Assembly (NCBI RefSeq): GCF_963675985.1
Contig: NZ_OY780957.1
Span: 1,286,001-1,350,000 of the forward strand
Source: an uncultured Roseibium sp.
Lineage (GTDB): Bacteria > Pseudomonadota > Alphaproteobacteria > Rhizobiales > Stappiaceae
DNA: 64,000 nt
Reading direction: 5' to 3'
Positions 60,333 to 64,000 of the stretch are shown piece by piece (position 1 is the first letter of the stretch; each line of letters opens with the position of its first letter). The notes under the pieces were generated by a model that saw only the letters and a list, made by a program, of their open reading frames with translations, was not told where the DNA came from and did not search any database. Made by a program: the position numbers and the translations under genes.

Positions 60333-60764
60333 ATGACATCTGTTGCAGCAATCAATCATGAACAGCATATCCCGGACGTGTTGCGCGCCTTCGTTGAGGC
60401 CCATACGCAAATCTGCAAGACGCCGCTCGACGATAAACTGCATCACCTGGTGAAACTGCGCGCCTCCCAGATCAACGAATGCGCCTTTTGCGTGAAGATG
60501 CACACTGCCGAAGCACGCAAGGACGGGGAAACCGCGGATCGGCTCGAACGGCTGGTTGTCTGGCGTCATGTCGACGACTTCACCGATGCCGAGCGGGCGG
60601 CGCTGGCCTGGACCGAGGCGTTGACACGGCTCGACGACAAGGAGGACTATGGCCGGCTGCGCGCAGACCTCCAGCAACATTTCACCGACGAGGAAATCAG
60701 CGCGATCACTGCGGCCGTGGCCATGATCAACCTGTGGAATCGGATCGGGGTTTCCAACCACTGA
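60333..60764 (+). CDS. Carboxymuconolactone decarboxylase-family (AhpD-like) protein
   Basis: The 143-aa all-alpha protein has the AhpD-like redox motif NECAFCVKMHTAEARKDGE (CxxC plus His, residues about 47-56), then WTEALTRL and EEISAITAAVAMINLWNRIGV. This subgroup is the C of the 'COE' genes that accompany ECF41 sigma factors. The CxxC suggests peroxide- or disulfide-related activity, not true muconolactone decarboxylation. Stop and the sigma-factor start are one base apart. The ATG at 60333 is chosen for family length. Confidence 0.9.
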   Translation: MTSVAAINHEQHIPDVLRAFVEAHTQICKTPLDDKLHHLVKLRASQINECAFCVKMHTAEARKDGETADRLERLVVWRHVDDFTDAERAALAWTEALTRLDDKEDYGRLRADLQQHFTDEEISAITAAVAMINLWNRIGVSNH

Positions 60765-60765
60765 G

Positions 60766-61686
60766 ATGAAGACGCTCGAAACCAAGACAAAACGGTTCGA
60801 GGACGCGAGGCCCCAGTTGATGGGCCTCGCCTACCGCATGCTCGGCGTCGTGGCCGATGCGGAAGACGCGGTTCAGGACACGTTTCTCAAATGGCAGGCG
60901 GCGGACCTTGCCGGCATTCGTAATCCGGAAGCCTGGCTTGTAACCGTCTGCACCAACCGCTGCCTCGATATTCTCAAATCGGCGTCCCGGACACGCATGA
61001 GTTATGTCGGCCCGTGGATCCCGGAACCCCTGCAGACGGAGACGATCTCTCGCCAGGAGGCGGATCTCGACCGGGCCCAGTCGCTGACCACCGCCTTTCT
61101 CCTGCTTCTGGAGCGGCTGACACCAAAGGAGCGCGCCGCCTTTCTGCTCAGGGACATCTTCGGCAAGCCCTATGACGAGGTGGCTCGCACGCTTGGAATG
61201 ACGGAAGCCGCCTGCCGGCAGCTTGTCTCGAGGGCCTCCAAATCCGTCCGTCAGGACCATGCGCGGTTCACGCCGTCTGCGGACCAGCAGGAGGCGTTTC
61301 TCGCGGCCTTCCAGAACGCCCTTGCAACCGGCTCGGTGGATCAGCTTGGCGCGCTGTTGGCCGAGACCGTCAGCCTGAGAACGGACGGTGGCGGCAAGGC
61401 GACGGCCATCAGCCGGGTGCTGGAAGGTCCGGAGCTTGTCGGCAAGTTCATTGCCAGGGTGCTCGGCCGGCTCTGGGCGGACGCCAGGATCGAGCGGCGC
61501 GAAGTCAACGGCATCGGCGGGCTCGTCATTCTGGACGCAGACACCGTCGTGACCGCCATGACGATCGGGTATGCGCCGGACGGCACCGTGGACCGGATCT
61601 ACATTACCCGGAATCCGGACAAGCTCCGGCATCTGGCGGCACCGGCCCGACATGACCCGGCCACCGGAGGCCTGCGATTTCACTAG
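60766..61686 (+). CDS. ECF41-family RNA polymerase sigma factor with SnoaL-like C-terminus
   Basis: The 306-aa protein has sigma-2 (ARPQLMGLAYRMLGVVADAEDAVQDTFLKWQ), sigma-4 (ERLTPKERAAFLLRDIFGKPYDEVARTLGMTEAACRQLVSRA) and a C-terminal SnoaL-like domain of about 120 residues (AFLAAFQNALATGSVDQLGALLAETVSLRTDGGG). In ECF41 this extension replaces a separate anti-sigma factor and tunes activity. The gene partner and the promoter motif at 60265 both fit the family. The signal is unknown. Confidence 0.93.
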   Translation: MKTLETKTKRFEDARPQLMGLAYRMLGVVADAEDAVQDTFLKWQAADLAGIRNPEAWLVTVCTNRCLDILKSASRTRMSYVGPWIPEPLQTETISRQEADLDRAQSLTTAFLLLLERLTPKERAAFLLRDIFGKPYDEVARTLGMTEAACRQLVSRASKSVRQDHARFTPSADQQEAFLAAFQNALATGSVDQLGALLAETVSLRTDGGGKATAISRVLEGPELVGKFIARVLGRLWADARIERREVNGIGGLVILDADTVVTAMTIGYAPDGTVDRIYITRNPDKLRHLAAPARHDPATGGLRFH

Positions 61687-61690
61687 TTCG

Positions 61691-61710
61691 ATGTGTCGAA
61701 TCCGACACAT
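61691..61710. promoter_or_regulatory. Palindromic upstream activator site, probably for DctD
   Basis: ATGTGTCG and CGACACAT flank AATC as perfect 8-bp arms. The site starts five bases after the ECF41 stop and lies about 105 bases before the -24 element, a normal distance for a sigma-54 activator. A lone CGACAC half-site recurs at 61735-61740. Confidence 0.6.
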
Positions 61711-61814
61711 TTGCCCTGCCTCATGGGTCAGGATCGACACGCTTTCCGCCCGGTTTTCGGGTGTGTGGTACGAATTTTCTCAATGATTGCTGAAATCTTA
61801 AGGCTCCTGCCCGT

Positions 61815-61831
61815 TTGGCATGGCCGTTGCA
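61815..61831 (+). promoter_or_regulatory. Sigma-54 (-24/-12) promoter of dctPQM
   Basis: TTGGCATGGCCGTTGCA has the invariant GG (61817-61818) and GC (61829-61830) at 12-base spacing. It closely follows the TTGGCACG-N4-TTGC consensus. dctP starts 80 bases downstream. The adjacent sigma-54 activator gene dctD strengthens the call. Confidence 0.85.
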
Positions 61832-61910
61832 ATAGGTTCCCCAGCGTGAGTACCGCGCGGCCGGGTGCACCCGCATCCGGAGTGATCAGGAAATGTCTGG
61901 GAGGACATCC

Positions 61911-62915
61911 ATGAAAAAATTCGTTCTGGCTGCGGCAACCGCAGCCACTTTCGCTTTGTCCGGCGCAGCGTTTGCGGCTGACGAATGCAGCGACGGCGAA
62001 ATCGTCATCAAGTTCAGCCACGTGGTGGCGGCAACCGGCCACCCGAAGGGCGACGCGGCGACCATGCTGGCGGAGCGCGTCAACAAGGATATGGACGGCA
62101 AGGCCTGCATGCAGGTGTTCCCGAACTCGCAGCTGTTCGATGACGACAAGGTCATGGAAGCGCTGCTGCTCGGCGACGTCCAACTGGCCGCTCCGTCCCT
62201 GTCCAAGTTCGAGGCCTATACCAAGAAGTTCCGCCTGTTCGACCTGCCGTTCATGTTCAATGATCTGAATGCGGTCGGCCGCTTTACCCAGAGTGACGCC
62301 GGCAAGGGCCTTCTGAATTCCATGACCGACGTCGGCTACACCGGTCTCGGCTACTGGATGTCGGGAATGAAGCAATTTTCGGCCAACAAGCCGCTGCTGT
62401 TGCCGTCCGATGCGAAGGGCCTGAAGTTCCGCGTCCAGACGTCTGACGTGTCCGTCGCCATGATCGAAGCCATGGGCGCGAATGCCCAGAAGCTGGCCTT
62501 CAAGGAAGTCTACGGCGCCCTGCAGACCGGCGTTGTCGACGGTCAGGAAAACACCTGGTCGAACATCTACACCAAGAAGTTCTTCGAGGTTCAGGACGGC
62601 GTGACCGAAACCAACCACCAGTGCCTCGCCTATCTGCTGGTCACCTCCGACGAGTGGCTGAAGGGTCTGGACCCGGAAATTCGTGACCAGTTCCTGACGA
62701 TCGTCAACGAAGTGACCCTCGCCGCCAATGCCAAGGTTGCCGAGAAGGAAGCGATGAATCGTCAGCGCATTCTGGACGCAGGCAGCACCATTCGCGTGCT
62801 GACCCCTGAACAGCGCAAGGTCTGGGTCGATACCATGAAGCCGGTGTGGACCAAGTTCGAAGGCGATATCGGCGCCGATCTGATCGCAGCCGCGCAGGCA
62901 ACCAACGGCAGCTGA
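61911..62915 (+). CDS. dctP: TRAP transporter C4-dicarboxylate-binding protein DctP
   Basis: The 334-aa periplasmic receptor has a signal peptide (KKFVLAAATAATFALSGAAFA/A). The DctP fold shows IVIKFSHVVAATGHPKGDAA, VFPNSQLFDDDKVMEALLLGDVQLAAPSLSKF, GLKFRVQTSDVSVAM with the carboxylate-binding Arg, ALQTGVVDGQENTWSNIYTKKF and DPEIRDQFLTIV. GGGAGG precedes the ATG. With DctBD nearby, succinate, malate and fumarate are the likely ligands. Confidence 0.93.
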   Translation: MKKFVLAAATAATFALSGAAFAADECSDGEIVIKFSHVVAATGHPKGDAATMLAERVNKDMDGKACMQVFPNSQLFDDDKVMEALLLGDVQLAAPSLSKFEAYTKKFRLFDLPFMFNDLNAVGRFTQSDAGKGLLNSMTDVGYTGLGYWMSGMKQFSANKPLLLPSDAKGLKFRVQTSDVSVAMIEAMGANAQKLAFKEVYGALQTGVVDGQENTWSNIYTKKFFEVQDGVTETNHQCLAYLLVTSDEWLKGLDPEIRDQFLTIVNEVTLAANAKVAEKEAMNRQRILDAGSTIRVLTPEQRKVWVDTMKPVWTKFEGDIGADLIAAAQATNGS

Positions 62916-62931
62916 TCGAAGCTGACAAACA

Positions 62932-62959
62932 GCGGGAAGACCTGACGGGGCCTTCCCGC
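62932..62959 (+). other. Intercistronic hairpin between dctP and dctQ
   Basis: GCGGGAAG and CTTCCCGC form an 8-bp stem around 12 bases, 16 bases after the dctP stop. There is no T-run, so it is not a full terminator. Such hairpins often stabilise the upstream message and make the binding protein more abundant than the membrane subunits, which would suit a TRAP operon. Confidence 0.6.
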
Positions 62960-63024
62960 ACCAATCCGGGACAAAAGCAGATATTCGGAAAAACCGGAGC
63001 CGACCCGGCTCGGGGGGAGGACAC

Positions 63025-63645
63025 ATGAAACGCGTTGACGATTGGGTTACGCGCTTTGAAGAAAGCGTGCTTGCATTCTTGCTCGCGGCCATGACACTCG
63101 TTGCCTTCACGCAGGTGGTCGCGCGCTACGGTTTCAATGCCGGCTGGGGCGGGGCACTGGAGTTCACGCGGATTCTTTTCGCCTGGCTGATCCTGTTCGG
63201 CATGAGCTACGGCATCAAGATAGGTGCGCATCTGGGCGTCGATGCGATCATCCGCCTGTTTCCGCGCCCGATTTTCCGCGCCTTTGCGATCTTCGGCGCC
63301 CTGTGCGCCGTCGCTTACGCGCTCATCCTTCTTTATTCCGACTGGCTGCAGATCTTCGGTGCTCACGCCCGCGGCGGCGCGATCGACTACTGGATGAAGA
63401 TGTACAAGGTCGGCATCGGGCTCGACGACCTGCGCTATCCGGATTTCATTCAGGAGACCTTCGGTACGAAGGAGCGCGTCCAGCGCTGGCTTGCCTATCT
63501 GATCCTGCCGGTCGGGCTTGGCCTGCTGGCATTCCGTTCGGTACAGGCGGTGTGGCAGATCATCACCGGCGAACGGGAAATGGTGATCGCGGCCCACGAG
63601 GCGGAAGACCTCGTCGCCGAAAACAAAGACGTGCTGAAGGACTAA
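63025..63645 (+). CDS. dctQ: TRAP transporter small permease DctQ
   Basis: The 206-aa protein has four membrane helices, beginning ESVLAFLLAAMTLVAFTQVVARYGFN and WGGALEFTRILFAWLILFGMSYGIK, the family pattern. At 206 aa it is a little longer than many DctQ (about 160-200) because of a loop around residues 110-150. GGGGGGAGG precedes the ATG. dctM follows after ten bases. Confidence 0.92.
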   Translation: MKRVDDWVTRFEESVLAFLLAAMTLVAFTQVVARYGFNAGWGGALEFTRILFAWLILFGMSYGIKIGAHLGVDAIIRLFPRPIFRAFAIFGALCAVAYALILLYSDWLQIFGAHARGGAIDYWMKMYKVGIGLDDLRYPDFIQETFGTKERVQRWLAYLILPVGLGLLAFRSVQAVWQIITGEREMVIAAHEAEDLVAENKDVLKD

Positions 63646-63655
63646 GGGGAAGATC

Positions 63656-64000
63656 ATGGAAGCCGCAGTCCTTTTCATCATGGTCCTGGGACTTTTGTTC
63701 CTGGGCGTTCCGATCGCGATCTCGCTGGGCCTGTCCAGTGTTGTCGCCATTGCCTTCTTCTCGCACGACTCGATTTCCTCGGTCGCATTGCAACTGTTCA
63801 CCGCCTCGCAGAACTACACCCTGCTTGCCATTCCCTTCTTCATTCTGGCTTCGGCCTTCATGTCGACCGGTGGCGTCGCGCGGCGCATCATCCGCTTTGC
63901 CATTGCCTGTGTCGGCCACGTGCGCGGCGGGTTGGCGATCGCGGCGGTGTTCTCCTGCATGCTGTTCGCGGCGCTGTCCGGATCGTCGCCGGCGACGGTG
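63656..64000 (+). CDS. dctM: TRAP transporter large permease DctM (partial, 3' end beyond window)
   Basis: The first 115 residues are visible: EAAVLFIMVLGLLFLGVPIAISLGLSS, then YTLLAIPFFILASAFMSTGGVARRII and GGLAIAAVFSCMLFAALSGSSPATV. The last is the conserved DctM substrate-path segment. It forms the sodium-coupled membrane core of the TRAP system with DctQ. AGGGGA precedes the ATG. The remaining roughly 310 residues lie past the window. Confidence 0.93.
   Translation, partial: MEAAVLFIMVLGLLFLGVPIAISLGLSSVVAIAFFSHDSISSVALQLFTASQNYTLLAIPFFILASAFMSTGGVARRIIRFAIACVGHVRGGLAIAAVFSCMLFAALSGSSPATV

Noticed and set aside
1..64000. CRISPR arrays, tRNA or rRNA genes, prophage or defence genes
   Set aside because: No regularly spaced repeats, no cloverleaf-like sequences, and no integrase, transposase, restriction or abortive-infection proteins were found among the real coding regions.

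Overview
The window is about 62-63% GC, gene-dense and ordinary bacterial chromosome. Protein families and gene order point to an alphaproteobacterium of the Hyphomicrobiales/Rhizobiales, perhaps near Stappiaceae (Roseibium/Labrenzia); that placement is inference. Supporting features are a glnD-murJ pair, a his operon carrying a DUF2628 gene and ending in coaA, a RegB/RegA (ActS/ActR) pair, OlsB, intracellular PhaZ, rph-rdgB-hemW divergent from hrcA, and an alphaproteobacterial LexA box (GTTC-N7-GTTC). I found no tRNA, rRNA, CRISPR array, prophage, IS transposase or recognisable defence system.

Layout. 1-7.4 kb (minus): murJ (cut by the window edge), glnD, and a tightly overlapping set Tim44-mltA-smr-XRE regulator. 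7.4-15.4 kb: a 539-base gap holding an unusual 31-bp inverted repeat, then fxsA, polA, a small unknown gene, nitronate monooxygenase divergent from a LysR regulator, and comM behind a LexA box. 15.6-25.1 kb: a ClpP-like secreted protein, a hybrid histidine kinase, olsB behind a PhoB-like promoter, a DUF1330 gene, a class A PBP, cutA, a YgjP-type metallopeptidase and a DUF2852 gene. 25.3-33.4 kb: a GT8-like transferase, phaZ fused to a helix-hairpin-helix domain, hemW, rdgB, rph, hrcA, moeB and secB. 33.5-40 kb: regB, regA, a secreted protein with a VHL-beta-like and an MliC-like domain, a DUF2380-like gene and a chemoreceptor. 40-45.7 kb: hisB-DUF2628-hisH-hisA-hisF-hisE-coaA (minus), then pyrF. 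45.9-54 kb: dgt, hppD with a divergent Lrp-type regulator, small envelope and unknown genes, and a GMC oxidoreductase. 54-64 kb: modE-like gene, modABC, dctBD, an ECF41 sigma factor with its carboxymuconolactone decarboxylase-family partner, then TRAP genes dctP, dctQ and dctM (cut by the window end).

How parts work together. Several promoters can be read directly. DctB/DctD probably drive dctPQM through a -24/-12 sigma-54 promoter with an upstream palindrome. The ECF41 operon has the motif reported for that family at its own front. A ModE-type palindrome lies just before modA. Three 11-bp Pho-box-like units precede olsB, which fits phosphate-limited ornithine lipid synthesis. The least expected items are the VHL-beta/MliC secreted protein, the PhaZ-HhH fusion, the structured 288-bp repeat before fxsA and the structured olsB leader. 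No wholly new multi-gene system is evident.
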